64,000 nt of DNA from Camellia lanceoleosa (taxonomy: Eukaryota; Streptophyta; Magnoliopsida; Ericales; Theaceae): positions 151,906,246 to 151,970,245 of the forward strand of contig CM045763.1 of NCBI GenBank assembly GCA_025200525.1, read 5' to 3'. Made by a program: the position numbers and the translations under genes. Of this stretch, positions 1-13,131 are shown piece after piece (positions within the stretch are counted from its first letter, which is position 1; every line of letters begins with the position of its first letter). The notes below the pieces were generated by a model, which saw only the letters and a program-made list of their open reading frames with translations, ran no database searches and was not told the DNA's origin.

Positions 1-676
1 GAATTAAAACCCTAGTTTGAATCTCCAAACTTGATTTAAGGGAGGAAGTGTTATTCTTCGCTGAGTCTCTCATCCCCTTCCTTTCTCTTCGTCTTCTATG
101 TAGTGGTTGATGCGGAAAATCAACTGATCTATCTATATTTCAGGTCGATAATGCCAAAAACAAACTGATCTTACTCGGTTGAAGCTCAAAGCTTAAACTT
201 CAATGGTGGCCAAAGAGAGATAGAGTGATGACTGGGTAAGAGGGAGGAAGAGAGTAGTGAGATTGGGGTAGAATATTGAAGGTTTTTTTTTTTTATTTTT
301 ATCCTAAGAGATTACAAAGAGTTTGGGAAAATGGGGAAAGAGGGAGAGTGGGAGGGAGGTTTGGCGCGAATTTAGGAATTACCATTTGCAACGATGTAAG
401 GCCCATCGCGAATGAATGAGCAAAAAAATAAACTTTTGCGACAGATTGCCAAAAGAGCGTCGCAAAAAATAAAAATAAAAATAAGGCTAGAAAAATTTTG
501 TAACGTTTAACGTACCGTCGCATATAACCTTACTTTTTGCCAATGGCTTAGTTTTTCCGTCACAAAAAAAATAATCTTGAGACGTCATTAACTACCATCG
601 CAAAAGCGTGCTTTTTGCGATGGCATTTAAACCGTCACAAATTGTTCTGTGTCCAATGCCCCTTTTTCTAGTAGTG
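1..676. mobile_element. CACTA (En/Spm-like) transposon, right terminal part
   Basis: The segment ends at 676 with CCTTTTTCTAGTAGTG, the reverse complement of a CACTACTAGAAAAAGG terminal inverted repeat, the usual CACTA-superfamily end. Inside it (about 360-650) are many short subterminal motifs around TTTGCGAC, CCGTCGCA and CCGTCACAA in both orientations, as expected for transposase-binding subterminal repeats. The other end lies outside the window, so size and coding content are unknown. No transposase reading frame is visible here. The 3-bp target duplication cannot be tested with one end. Confidence 0.75.
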
Positions 677-692
677 AATGAAAGATCATGGT

Positions 693-694
<2 letters not shown>

Positions 695-723
<29 letters not shown>
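695..723. repeat. poly(T) tract
   Basis: Uninterrupted run of 29 T just outside the CACTA end, before the copia remnant. It could be an insertion-associated poly(A) tail read from the other strand. Confidence 0.9.
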
Positions 724-779
724 GTCTTGGCCTACATATCAAACACCGGTCAAATGGGATTCTTGCACATTAATGAACA

Positions 780-1650
780 TATACACAAAAGGTCTTAAAG
801 AACTTTTATATAGATAAAGCTCTTCCTTTGAGTACTCATATGGTTGTTCGATCACTTGATATAAAAAAGGATCTTTTTCGACCTCAAGAAAATAATGAAG
901 AACTCCTTGGTATTGAAGTCCCATATCTTAGTACAATTGGTGCTTTCTTGTATCTTGCAAATTGTACCAGGCCTGATATTGCATTTGCTATCAATTTATT
1001 AGCAAGATATAGTTCTGCACCAACCAAAAGGAATTGGAATGGAGTGAAACAAATATTACAATATCTTCATGGAACAATTGATATGGGTTTATTTTATTCC
1101 AATGAATCAAAGCAGCAAATAATTGGATATGCAGATGTTGTATATCTCTTTGATCCACATAAAGCTAGATCACAAACAAGATACATTTTTTTTCTATGGA
1201 AATACTGCTATATCTTGGTGATCAATAAAACAAACATTGACTGCTACTTCTTCAAATCATTTAGAGACACTTGCAATTCATGAAGCAAGTTGATAATATA
1301 TTTGGCTTGGATCAATGATCCATTATATTCAAGAAAGATGTGGATTATCTTTAACCAAAGATAGTTCAACCATATTATATGAAGATAATACTGCATGTAT
1401 CACACAGATCAAAGGAGGTTATATCAAAAGTGACAAGACTAAACACATTTCATCAAAATTCTTTTACACACATGAGGTTCAGAAGAATGGTGATATTGAT
1501 GTTCAACATATATGCTCAAGTGATAATTTGGCAGATCTATTTACTAAAGCACTACCGACTGCAACATTCAAGAAGCTGGTGCATAATATTGGGATGCGTC
1601 TGCATAAAGACATATTATGCAACATTGAGGGGGAGTTATCTATATAAGCA
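780..1650 (+). pseudogene. Ty1/copia polyprotein remnant, end of RT and RNase H
   Basis: The translation matches the end of a copia reverse transcriptase and RNase H: PYLSTIGAFLYLANCTRPDI with the downstream CTRPDIAFA motif at about 905-990, then the RNase H segment with YEDNTACI (about 1378-1402) and DKTKHIS, and the terminal region with ADLFTKALP. The frame shifts near 1190 and stops occur around 1213 and 1279, so the second half reads from about 1315 in another frame. Everything upstream (gag, protease, integrase, YVDD part of RT) is missing, so this is a 5'-truncated copy. The 3' LTR follows. Confidence 0.85.
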
Positions 1651-1653
1651 GAT

Positions 1654-1853
1654 TTATAGATTGTACTCGTTTACCTTTGTCTGGGTTTTTCTTAGCAAGG
1701 TTTTAATAAGGCAATCTAAACATATCCATGCCATTATATGGTATATAAGAATATTGTACTCTTTTTCCTTCATCAAAGGTTTTTTTCCACTGGGCTTTCC
1801 TTGGTAAGGTTTTAATAAGACATATTCTTAACATATGGTTATCCAAGGGGGAG
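1654..1853 (+). other. copia 3' untranslated region with polypurine tract
   Basis: Non-coding stretch between the RNase H stop and the LTR. A polypurine tract AAGGGGGAG at 1845-1853 directly precedes the LTR start. An imperfect duplication of GGTTTTAATAAG lies at about 1699 and 1807. Confidence 0.55.
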
Positions 1854-2180
1854 TGTTGTATAACATGTGGATAACTACTATCAAAAGAAAAAGTTTTTGG
1901 ATAACCACTATCAAAAGCAAAAGTATTTTTAATTCATGGTGGTTGGTGAAAATCTCCCAAGGTGGCTTCGTAATTTATACAATCCCATGCATTGAACCAA
2001 TTGCAAGCTATCATGCATTGGTTGATATGCTTATAAAAGCAAACCTATATGCATTGTAATAGAGAACATCTATCATAAAGGAGAAGAGAGAAAAAATTCT
2101 TATTTGGCTCCTTGTTTTCTAGTATTCTCCCTTATTTCCATCTATTATTTGTTGGCTTTTTCTTCCTTATTTTATAATAC
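1854..2180 (+). mobile_element. copia 3' LTR (right end approximate)
   Basis: Begins TGTTGTATAAC right after the polypurine tract, as copia LTRs do. The right end is set near 2180 by the pyrimidine- and TTATAA-rich end. No second LTR copy is present to fix it. Confidence 0.45.
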
Positions 2181-3205
2181 TTCTTATAAACTTCTATAAT
2201 TATTTGAATATTATTTGCTATGCTTAAGTTCATAATGCTTTGCAAAGTGGTCCAATTAAAAATTCACATAAGAAATCAATCAATTTTTTAGGCAAAATCT
2301 ATTTGTTTCTAACAAAAGTTTCTTCTTATTTTGTTTAATATAACTAGTTAGGCACCACACATTATGCGCGTGGAGTAATATTGTATGTATATTTTTAGAA
2401 ATGTGTATGTTATATATAATTTATAAAAGTTATAATCAACGAGTTTTTGAACTATTAAAAAAATTAAGTTATAACTAATATTGCAATAAATATACATGAT
2501 TAGATCCAAAATATCCAAACAAGAATGGATTCAAAATGATGTTATTGCATGGATCGAATTTATAAATTTTCCCATTTTCATTCATTACATAATGTTTACT
2601 TGAAAACTCGTTTTAAATTCTTACGTTGTAAATAGCTAGTTACGAAGATTTGATTATAGGTCATTAAATAATAAAATAATTATTTCAAGTATAAGTAGGA
2701 TGTTGTTCATATTTTTATAGTTATGGTTCATTGTAGCATGTACTGTTTATGAAAGATGAAGAAGCAAGGATATTGATTTTGTAATTTAAAACATAAAAGT
2801 ATATTATGTATATAGAACATATATTTTTAACAATAGTTGTATTTTAATGAGTTGTATGTGTCCATACAATTCTCTAGATATGTAACTATATCCTTGTCTT
2901 TCATGATGAACGATGTCTTTAATTTGCTCGACAATATACGGTTATCGATTGAAGTTGCCATGTTTCCTTTGATATGGTTGCAAAAATGTTTGCTACGAAG
3001 TTTCCTTCTCTGGATGAATGTTATGTTGCAACCTTGGATTATTTTTCGTCACTTTCAAATATTGTGATGAGTTTCCATAAGTTGATGAAGTAATTTCTTT
3101 GTGTGCCTTGAAGAATTGTTTTAATTAAAAAAATTATCATCTTTGTCCAAATTTTTCCCCATCTGCTTTTCTTCGCAATTTGCAAACCTTTACGTAAAAG
3201 CTGGT
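2181..3205. other. AT-rich stretch without recognised gene
   Basis: Low-complexity AT-rich sequence. Short open frames (for example 2837-3067) show no known domain and no splice-linked continuation. Nothing further could be assigned. Confidence 0.6.
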
Positions 3206-3775
3206 TGTAGACACCCTATTTTGACCGCCCCTAAGACTTGGGAGCCTCAATCCGAACACTCGATGATGAAAGTTACATTATGTAAATTGTTCGAATCTTC
3301 AGCAAAAGAATTCAGTTTCGAGCTTCAAACCCAAGCCTTCCACCCTATTTGGACCAAAAACATTTTTTTAGCCTGACTACTCAATGAGCAGCGGGGCCGT
3401 ACAAAATATTGGCCAATCGGCTATGTTTAGCGACAACAGATATTTTGAGATAGCCGACTATCCCCATGACCATGCCTTGCACTAGCTGTCTCATTATAGA
3501 TATTTCCGACGTGAGAAGGTGTTTTTCTATAAATACAAGGCCTCCCCTAAGGGTTTGGAGTTGGAAAATTTTGCCAAGAGCCAAAGACTTGCCAAACACT
3601 CTTCCTTCATCTCTTGCAATATACATACACTATACATACACTTCCTAAGCCTAAACTTGAGGCCTCTTACTGAGATTCTTGAATACAAATTTTAGCTCTT
3701 GAGAGTGTTCAACTTGTGATTTGTGAACTAGAAGATCATCCTCTCTTTAAAGGGTAATCTTTGATATGATACCCT
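3206..3775 (+). mobile_element. LTR-like fragment with TATA box
   Basis: Starts TGTAGACACCCTATTTTG at 3206, a start typical of Tat-type Ty3/gypsy LTRs. A promoter-like TATAAATA lies at 3528-3535, followed by a leader of roughly 200 bases. No primer-binding site or coding region follows, so this is probably a solo or truncated LTR. The right limit is uncertain. Confidence 0.5.
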
Positions 3776-4482
3776 AAATGTTTAATTAAATATCACACAC
3801 ACACATATATATATATTTACATATTTGGAGTGTATATTAAATAGTTGATAAAGTGAAATGTTAAAAAAAAAAAAAAATGGGATATACACGGCCTATCATC
3901 ACCCTAGCACATAGGGTGGTGAATATGCATATTTAGCTAGGATAAGCACCTGGATAAGTCATTTAGGAAGCGAGATGGCAAATGGTTTGAGTGACACGTG
4001 GTGGCAAAACTTACCACATGACTGTGCACATTACCACTATAAATAGTGAGTCACTGAGCTTCAGAAAGGAACAAGAAAGAGATACATAGATACAAAACAA
4101 GTACAACATACTAGTAAGCAATAATAGAGAAGTAAAGGTTGAGGGTCAATAATAAGGTGAGTAATATTATACCTTGAGTCACCATAATATATTTTACAAA
4201 TGTTTTGAATTACTACAAATTATTTTATATATTTTATGTTTTATGGTTATATTCATGTTTCAATTACGTGGATTATTTTCTGAACTCTATTTGCTTAAAT
4301 TGAAACCCATGGATATATTTGTTTAAATTTTAGAAAATATTTGACAATGATTTTATAAACATTTGTTTTGAATAAGTACTACCACTAAGGTCCTACGCCT
4401 TGGGGGACTTAAGTAATTACTGGCCCTCTGAATTGTCACTTTAGTGACCCTCTGACAGTCTCATGCCTTGGGGGACTTAAAT
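3776..4482. other. non-coding, probable second LTR/TRIM remnant
   Basis: Contains another promoter-like TATAAATA at 4038-4045 followed by a purine-rich leader, and a direct repeat GCCTTGGGGGACTTAA at 4397-4412 and 4465-4480. The part around 4420-4460 has a diverged relative at about 6712-6750, on the far side of the next LTR. No coding capacity seen. Confidence 0.4.
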
Positions 4483-6700
4483 TGTAACGCCCTCAAAAAC
4501 ATACATAAAACCCAACATTCTTTACATGCATTGACATAAGAGAATAAAGCATATTTCTATTTATCAGAGTATTCATTACAGATGTATTACATGTTGACAA
4601 CAAAAGTAAATGTCCTATTGGCTTACAACTTTCCAAGTCAACACTTGGGTACAACAAAAGAAGAGTACTAACTCTTTATACAAAGTAAGCCCTTGGCTCG
4701 ATTTACATGCAATATATAAAAGATAATACAAAAAGTCTTTCAGCCTCTAGCCTCCCAAGCTACGTCCTTGGAGGCGGCATACCATCTGTACCTGAAAATG
4801 ATGTCCCATATAAGGTGAGCCATAGCCCAGTAGAGATATACTAAACCAAATATGAACAATGACTAAAACAATAGCATTTGATAGATGGTTAACACTTATA
4901 AACCAATTTACAACATCATCCAATTCCATGACATAAAGTCCATGTTTCATTTCATAATTCTTTACTTATCCAAATTATTCCATGGATATGGCTCAAGACT
5001 TGGCCAAACAGTTAAGTGAGACCACATCTCACATTAAAACATTACCCTGATTCACAATTTAAATGAGTCTACGACTCACAATTTAAACACTTCCATACTT
5101 CAAATAATACACATATTCGCTGTATTAACACTTCCATTTAATACACATATTTGCTGTATTAACACTTCCATCTGATACACATATTTGCTGTATCATTGGA
5201 GTCCATCCCCTATCTCCTCCCAAATAACATCCGGTTTAAACCGTGGAGTACATCCCCTATCTCCTCCTAAACCATGGAGTACATCTCCTATCTTCTCCCA
5301 CACAACACAATGCATATAAACGTTTATCATATACATGTTCAATCAATACACAACTTTGATGTATTATTCCAACCGTCATATACAATGTGATTAGTTTCAG
5401 TTTTCCCTAATCAACATGCAATGTCTACAACAATCAAGACTATCCTCCATCGATAGCCTAAAGCAGTTATTTCTAAACAGATAATAAATGCATCAAACAG
5501 ATATAATCTCAACATTTCCATAGGTGAGTAATAAATTAATCCAACTACACCATTCAATCCCATAATTTCCCAATTTCATGGATTTCAACTCAATTCCATA
5601 TTTTTCCAAATTAATTATACCAATTAATTTATCACAATGATTAGGGCATTTCTCCCATTTTATCACAAATCAACCCTAAGATTCAATTTCCTCAATTTGA
5701 CACTAATAATTCCATTTTTCAAGTCTTACATACACATGGAGTTTAATATATGAAAAACCCCCTTTTATCAAATTACAAATCAAACCCTAACTTTTCTCAA
5801 AATTACCCAACACCACCAACTACTCAAAATGCATAAAACTTATGTCAAAACTCATAAGATGGAGTAGCTTATCCCTACCTCAAAATGAAGAGACCAAAGG
5901 AGAAGATGGTGAAAATCCAAAGTGCTCCAAATCCATAAATTTTCAGATTGAAAGGTAGCCCAAGTCACCCTCTATCTTTCTTACAAAGAGACTAGGCTAA
6001 AACCTCACTAGAAGTAGATCAATCCTTAGAGAGAAGGTATATATATATAGAGAGAGAGGACGGATCTAGGGTTTTGAAGATAAAAGAGATGAAAAAGTGA
6101 AGTATAATCCCGCTGCTGTCTACTGATATAACACAGGCTTGCTCGAGTGAAGGTATGGTCGCTCGAGCGACCAGACACGAGGAATCCTCGCTCGAGCGTA
6201 GAAAGCCTCGTTCGAGCCAACAATTCGAAGCTTCAGGTCTACAACCCAAAAACACGCTCGAGCGACAAAATGCTCGCTCGAGCGGAGAAACCCAAAACAT
6301 ACAGCTCGCTCGCTCGAGCGAAGAAAAGCTCGCTCGAGCCAAGAAATGCAACTCTCGGGTCAAAATGAAACACAGACGCACGCTCGAGCGCAAGACTTCT
6401 AGCTTAAGCCACCAGACACAAAACTCAACTCTCGCTCGAGCGAAGGGACCCTGGCTCGAGCGAAGGATCTAAAACAAGGAGCTCGCTCGAGTGACAAAAG
6501 TCTCGCTCAAGCGAAGTACCAAAATTCTGGGCAGCAACCATTTGCTCCCAATCACACCCAACCTATAACAATCCTGCCCGAAACATCCTATAACTCAATT
6601 ACAAAGTATTGAAGGACGGAAACAAGATATAAACTATAACTGACATCCACGGAACCAAGTCTGGATACAACAACCAAAGGAGGAAGAACCGGGATCGCTA
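4483..6700 (-). mobile_element. Large LTR, family A (TGTAACGCCC end), minus orientation
   Basis: Begins TGTAACGCCCTC at 4483, like the LTR-family end seen again at 48118 and, inverted, at 35909 (GGTGTTACA followed by a PBS). It shares layout with 42236-47055 and 48118-50999: a 'GTGAGC..AGCCCAGT' block, CCCTATCTCC-type repeats, then a CTCGAGCG-rich block. No polyprotein is attached, so it may be a solo LTR. Similar sequence on both sides (4420-4460 and 6712-6750) suggests insertion into a repeat. The right boundary is approximate. Confidence 0.5.
6141..6520. repeat. CTCGAGCG-rich palindromic array
   Basis: More than ten copies of GCTCGAGCG or close variants, each a near-perfect palindrome on CTCGAG, spaced about 15-35 bases. 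The same motif recurs in five other LTR blocks of the window. Frames through it are open on both strands but look like repeat by-products. Confidence 0.85.
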
Positions 6701-8849
6701 TATAAATAACCTTTGGCCCTCGGATTAGTCACTTCATAACCCTCTGGTCTATGATGGATCGTGGTTATAATTATTTTGTTTATATGATTTTGTGTTATAT
6801 GTATGTTATTAAAAAATAATTTATTCAAACCAAACTATTCATCGTTTATCCTAAATAATTGTCCATGGTGATTTTTATACCCCATGCTCTCAAAGATAAT
6901 ATTTCTCATTCTGCCATGTGCTTATAGCTGTTAAAACCCCTTTCAGGTAAAGAAATTTAAAGAATGATGGTTTTACCCTGTGGATCAAAACCTCAAATTT
7001 GATATGGATATTATGTTTTTTTTTTTTCGGTAATCATTATCTGACTGATGTTACATCGTTACATAAATAATAATTTCTATGTACTCTTCAGATATTTATC
7101 TACATCTTTTATTTTAATCCGTTGCATTATTTAATTTAATTACTTGGAATTAATCTAAGAAATTTCAGGATTAGCTAGTTACGAATCCAGCCCTGGTCAC
7201 TGGACATTTGAGCTTTTGTACCATTTTTTCTCTCTTTTCTTTTCTTTTTCACACTGTTTTTTAGAGTTTTTAAGCTTAAAAATGTGATTTTAAGTCACAA
7301 AAAAGAGGAGGGGTTAGCCACCATTCCTTAGGCTTGTTGGTTGTTTGAAACCTCTTGACTTTAGTCCATTTTTCCTCACTTTTTCCACCTCAAAAACTCA
7401 AATTTTAGCACTGTTTTGTGTTGTTTTAGTGCTATTTTGTGTGTTAAATTATGCTTTAAATCCTATAGATGTGTTGTTGTAAGTCCTCGCGGATATAGCT
7501 TTCAATCCATTTGAGTTGATAGTCTTTTCTTTAATTTTTTTATAGCTTTCATGCATGTTCATATCATTATAATCACCCACTTTCCATTAGCACTCTGTAA
7601 TCTCCCTCATTTCTTTGTTTATTTTGATTAAGAGTTGTTGTTGTTCAAAGCATAAGAAAGAGACCTTTCATGTTAAATGGTTTAATCTCTTGGAGGTTCA
7701 TTACTAGGCATTACATCTCTCTTATGCTAAGCACAATCTCTAGTTTGATACTTCTTCATCGGTGCATTACTTCTAAGGGACTAACTTTCTAGTTAGACCC
7801 TTGGAAATCACAAAGGAAAGTGTCATTATAGCTTATTATCAAGTTTGGATTTGGAATCATTATCGCTCATTTTGGGTTTGGCTATGTCATTATTGCTTTT
7901 TTGAGTTTGACTAGTCATTATCACTTTTAAATGAGTTTGATTCTTCTTTTGTAATTTTTCCTGAAGAAAAGGGCTTAACAAGCTCATTTCTCGAGTCAAG
8001 TTATGCTTGCTATCTTTATTGCTTTTGGACTTAGTGGACGTATTCATCACTTTTGAACAAAAATGAGGAAAAAATAAGAAAATGGAAAGGAAATGTAAAA
8101 GAGGCTAATAAAATTGGATTAAAAGAGGTAAAAAAAAGGTAATAAAATTGAGTTGGGTTCAATTGGACATTATATTGAACCTATTGTGTCTTGGCTCATT
8201 GCATACTCTTTAGTAATGTTCAATGATTCAATAAGCAATGTTTACCCCTTCCCTTGAGGTAACTCCATGATAGGGAGGAGGTGTTATTGGTCTTTCATTT
8301 TGTTTTATTGAGCTTTTGTCCTATCAGTTCTAAGATCATCACATAACAAACGTGCGAAAATTGATGATTTGTTAACCGAATCGACTCCTCTCTTGATCAT
8401 CTTCATGATAGGGAGGGGCAGAGAGGAAAAACATCTTCTAGAAACATTCTGTTTTTGCTTTGTTTCAATTCTGTGGCAGCAGGGTATCCTTCAAAAATAG
8501 TGGTCGGCCAGCCACCACTTTGTACGGCCGACCATTTTCCAAGGCCGACCGGCCATCCACCTATTTTTGTCTAGGCAGTGGCATTTTTGTGGCAGAATAG
8601 AGCAGAACCTGAGGCCAAAACAGAAGAATTTTTTGACTGCAAACAGAACAGATTCTAGCAGCAAACAGAGAGGTTTCCGGGAGGTTGTTCTCGGTTGCAC
8701 ACATGTAACTCATCGTGTCCCGTTCCATTTAATTAGTGCTTTAATATTAATATGTGTAGTTAGTTAGTTAGATTCATTTGAATTTGTAATAGCTAGTTAA
8801 TTCAGTTTTATTTAATTATGTTGTAATAATTAGTTAATTAGGACATTCA
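6701..8849. other. non-coding retrotransposon-derived stretch
   Basis: AT-rich, without coding domains. From about 7190 it looks like the start of a large Tat-type LTR. A GGCCGACC/GGCCAGCC-rich patch lies at 8500-8560, reminiscent of the GCCGGCCAC patches at 50810-50870 and 57090-57250. Confidence 0.45.
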
Positions 8850-9880
8850 TTCGGACCCTCGTATGCGAGGGCAAATTTGTAAACACTTGTAATATTGTAT
8901 ATGTCTTTCAACCCCCATTTCTTTCTCCCTTTTATTTACATGCTTATCATGGTAGCATCATATTATCATTGCCATGCTTAAATATCCATTTTTGCATGCA
9001 TCGAGTTCGGTTCATCATTCTAACATCATTGTCATTTCCTATTGACTTGAATACGTGCGCTACCGCATGCTTTGAGTTGATTCACATGACATGCTAAAAA
9101 CCGAACCTCGTAGTTGCATTTTGTATGTGTGACACTAGTCACTTTGCATATTAGACCATGCATTTTTCTAATTATTTTATTTTCTTTAGCTTGCCTCGGA
9201 GTACTAGGTGAGCATTTTTGATTTAGCATAGTGCATGTGTGTTTGTATTGTCATATCAAGCATATTTCCATGAGGTTAAGTACTTATGTGATATACATGT
9301 TTGAATGTTGGTGGATGAAGGCTATTCGCTTAAGTTGGGATGATTTTGATTAATGTACATATGAGTTTACCTTTTCAAGTAGCGCATATTCAAAATTCTT
9401 TTCAAATAAACATGAAATTAAAGCATTCCAAAGTGGAAGAAATAGTCTATAGTTGTGTGCTTCACATAATAATGTTAACATATTAATCGAAACAAGAGCA
9501 TGTAATGTAAATAAAAATTACATCATGATTAATAAAGGCCAATCTTTGGTTGGGTAAGTGAGGTGCTCAATTTATGACCTTCCCCTTTCATACCTAAGTT
9601 CTCGAGCCAAAACACTTTGGTTATGACGGACAAGTGGCCTTTGGCACAAGTCATCGGTTTCCTAAATTTCTCAAAAATATTTTGGTGGCGACTCTGTAAT
9701 CTGGCAATGTGGTCCATTTTTAGCATCTCTGGTGATAAATGGATTTTCTTAGATTTGTCAGATTTGGACTATCATTTGTTTAATCTATTTCACATTGCAC
9801 TTATGAAACCAGATTCAGAATCACGGGAGTCCGAACTGTAGGGCTATCGTATCCGAGGAGACTAAATCCCTCCGAGAAAC
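8850..9880 (+). mobile_element. Tat-type Ty3/gypsy LTR 3' part and start of internal region
   Basis: Contains the GGGCAAATTTGTAAA block (8871-8885) and a GGTGGCGACTCTG block (9684-9696), both hallmarks of Tat-lineage LTRs and their primer-binding neighbourhood. 9240-9880 aligns by eye, inverted, with 33590-34130. No reading frame is conserved between the two copies. Confidence 0.5.
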
Positions 9881-12596
9881 ACGAAAAGCAACCTACACTG
9901 ATGCTTCTACATATTCTGGAGATTTTAATGGTATTAGATTCTGCATATGCATAAATGCAAATCCCATGATTGAAAAGAAAAGAAATAGTGTAAAAAATGT
10001 GAAAGAAATTATTAGAGTAAAAGGATCATAGCTGCAAAATCACCTAATGTTCATAAAGTAAAATAAATTAGGCAACGGAAAAATTAAAATTAAAAGAAGA
10101 CAAAGGAAAAAATAATCATAGAAAAAAGTGCTCAAGAGAGGGAGAAATATGCTTACTATCATTACTTATATGTTGCAGGCCCTAAAAAGTTGCAATTATA
10201 GCTTTATGTTGCAACACCAAAAAGTTATATAATTTTTTTCCAAGTTCATGATGTTCTAAGGCCTCCAACAGCCAGCAACCTAAAAAATGGTACATAGTCA
10301 TGAACTAAAGGCCTACAGTATTAAATTTGAACCAAATAGGAAATCAATTTCTAACATTTTGTTAAGATGATGTCTAATAATTACCAAAATAACCAGGGAG
10401 AAAGAAGCTGGTTAGAAGTTTTTCTTTTTGGTTATTCACCCAAAAAAAAAAAAAAATCTAGAGAAGGAAAATGAAGAATCACTATTAACTTTTTTACTTC
10501 TTTATTATGATCTAACAAAATTATGCTAAGATTGCAAGAAGTGGTGAGGAAGGGTTCATATAGAAAATCACAATTACTCTGACAATGACTTTGTCTAGTT
10601 GAATTTTGAAAAAAATAGAACATTGGAAAAGCTATGTTTTTATGAAAACAAATAATAGATGCAACATATATTAAAAAGAAGAATTGAGGAATTTTTTTTC
10701 CAGCTATTGACTTTGTATTAACTACTTGTCTATATTTCAAGAAATGTGGAAACATCTAACTTCTACGCACGACTAAAACTTTGAAGAAGTTTCACTAATA
10801 TGTATATCTACTTTTGACTATGTGATTCATATATATTTTTGACAAACAGAAATTTAGGGATCTATTGCCAAGGTACATCACATAAACCAAAAACAAAAGC
10901 AAAAGATTAGTACATATAATCAACGAAAGACCTATACAAAAATGATTGTAAAAAGTAGAATAAAAAATTAAGTTAATCATAGAACTCTCCTACTCAATAA
11001 AAATTACCCTAATCAAATTGCCCAAATCAAGTTGTTATACTTCTTTGTTCGTTTAGACATATTGACAAACACATAGTTTACATAAATATAGAGAAAGGTA
11101 CAAGAACCAAAATAACATGGTTGGATATTATACAACATAAATAATTGTATTTGATAGATTCTTTTGTGAAAGTTCAACCAGGGAAAACAAGCAAACAAAT
11201 TAATTCCATTGTCTTTTCCAACCAGTGAATAAGAATGCAAGACTAAAAAGATGGTTTTCATTTCTTTATTGGACATATCGTCAAACGCATGGCGAGCAAA
11301 ATATAAAATTGTAGTAGTTCAATCAAACACCAACAAGACAAAAATCCATCAAGAAAAAAGAAGGATTAACAGAAATAAAAAGTAACAGATTATAGTAAAG
11401 GAGTAAAAAAATAACATACCAGGTTATTTGGTTGTCGAAAACAACCGTGATAACATCCACGATATTGAAATCGCCAAAGCATATGAAAAATTTTGATTTT
11501 TTAGAATCTGAAATTTGATAACTACTAAAAAGAATTCTCTAGACAGCATGCATGGAGTTTGTTGGTTGGCTTCCCTTTCGATTATAAAGCAGCAAGCTTG
11601 TCTAGCAACACCTTTGGCATACACCTCAAATACGGCACCACTCATCAAAGATGGCTTGTTGTAGTAGCTTACGAACAATCTCGCAAAAAATTTTCCAAGA
11701 TGAGGGCAAGGTGGACAAATTACTTAGTGTTAGAACGCATTAGAACAAGCTTATGCACTTTTTATATATGTTATAGATTTTACTCCAATTAAATAGACTA
11801 CGGTTTCTTTGTTAATGTTTACACCAATTAAATAGATTATATTTTGTAGATTGATTTTACTAATCAATCTATAAAATATCAATCTTTTTGCTCCTTTGTT
11901 TGTGTCATGCATTGGTTTTTATTTGACTAGTTTTGATATTTTATAACAATTTTAGGATGATCGACATGATGGGCCACAACTCCATCATCTATCGAAGTGC
12001 TTCATTTTGTGTAATGTTTGAAAATAATTAATAAAGATGGAGTGCTATGGGTATCTTGTCTGGCAATCTATAAAAAAAATCGATTTTGAAACATTTATTA
12101 ATTGCAAGTAAATTGATTATTACAGATACACATTGTTACTCTTTCTCCGAACCAATAATCCGTGTCCCTAGACTCTCTTTCTCTTGGCCTCTACAAGCCA
12201 TCATCGCTATTCTTGAAGCATTCATTACTATGAAGACTTCCTTTGTGCCCAAGGTTCAAACTCTACTAGCTGAACTGCACTATGTACCAAGCAATTCATC
12301 GCTTGCTCCACACATCAACCCACTATCTCAATGGCGGTGAAAACATCGACATAGCAACAATCTTGCAGCCTAGAACCAAGAACAGAAACACGAGGTCCTA
12401 AGCTCCCAAATTAGACCTTGATAATTTTCTAATCGCTTTATCTGTGAGTAACCATCATCAGAACCAATGACGACATGTCTCACGTCAACTCTTGTCGAGA
12501 AGACCTTCTTGTTCACATCCTCGCTATCATAATCAGGCAATCCACTCCATCTCCTTGTAGTCAATCCAACATGCTCATGCCTCTAGCAAATCAATA
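9881..12596. other. AT-rich stretch without recognised gene
   Basis: Short frames at 10432-10755, 11013-11276, 11424-11678 and 12086-12340 show no recognisable domains or splice-linked continuation. A poly(A) tract lies at 10442-10455. I see nothing assignable here. Confidence 0.55.
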
Positions 12597-13131
12597 TGAA
12601 GCAAGTGGACGAAGTTACTGCTGCCAAAGCCGAGGCCATTGCTAAGGCAAAAAAAAAAAAAAAGTCAACATAGCCTGCAACAAAGGCTACTATCTTGATT
12701 GGATGACAGCGCTCAAAAAGATGTCTGTTCCTGAGGACTCACCCCTCCGTCATATGGGTCAGCTCAATGTCCCTTTTTTCTCCCTCTCCTAATCAATTTG
12801 AGGATGAGGCCGAGGAAGTAGAAGAGGCAGATGACGAGGAGGCCGAAGACAAGGAAAAGGCTGATGCTGAGGTTACCGAGAAAGAATCTGAAACTGCTGC
12901 TAGGGCCAAGTCCCCAACTCTAAATGAACAAGTCCTTGACTTTACTCAGGATGAGGAGGATGAGGTTTAAAAGACCATTTCTGAGGCTGAGGTCGAGACT
13001 GCCAACAAGAGCTTAGATGACACACTGCATGAGATCGACGCCGAGGTCCAAGCTGAAAAATCTGCCCAGCTGTCTGCCGAGGCTGACACAATGCCAATTG
13101 CCAAGATAGCGCAGACTGTGGAAAATGCATG
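12597..13131 (+). pseudogene. Acidic coiled-coil tail of a Tat-element accessory ORF
   Basis: Two frames joined by frameshifts encode an Ala/Lys segment (12597-12670), a short conserved-looking stretch (about 12685-12770) and a strongly acidic Glu/Asp/Ala region (12790-12970, e.g. DEEAEDKEKADAEVTEKE) that continues past a stop to 13131. Such tails occur at the end of the accessory ORF of some Tat-lineage gypsy elements. The integrase remnant at 15196-15405 lies on the opposite strand, the same arrangement as the element at 57446-64000. Function unknown. Assignment rests on composition and context. Confidence 0.4.

Noticed and set aside
6019..6472. Frames of 105-124 codons on both strands across the CTCGAG array
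   Set aside because: Produced by the palindromic repeat block, which is stop-poor on both strands.
10432..11678. Minus-strand frames of 84-107 codons as small genes
   Set aside because: Low-complexity AT-rich translations without domain, splice partners or repeats between copies.
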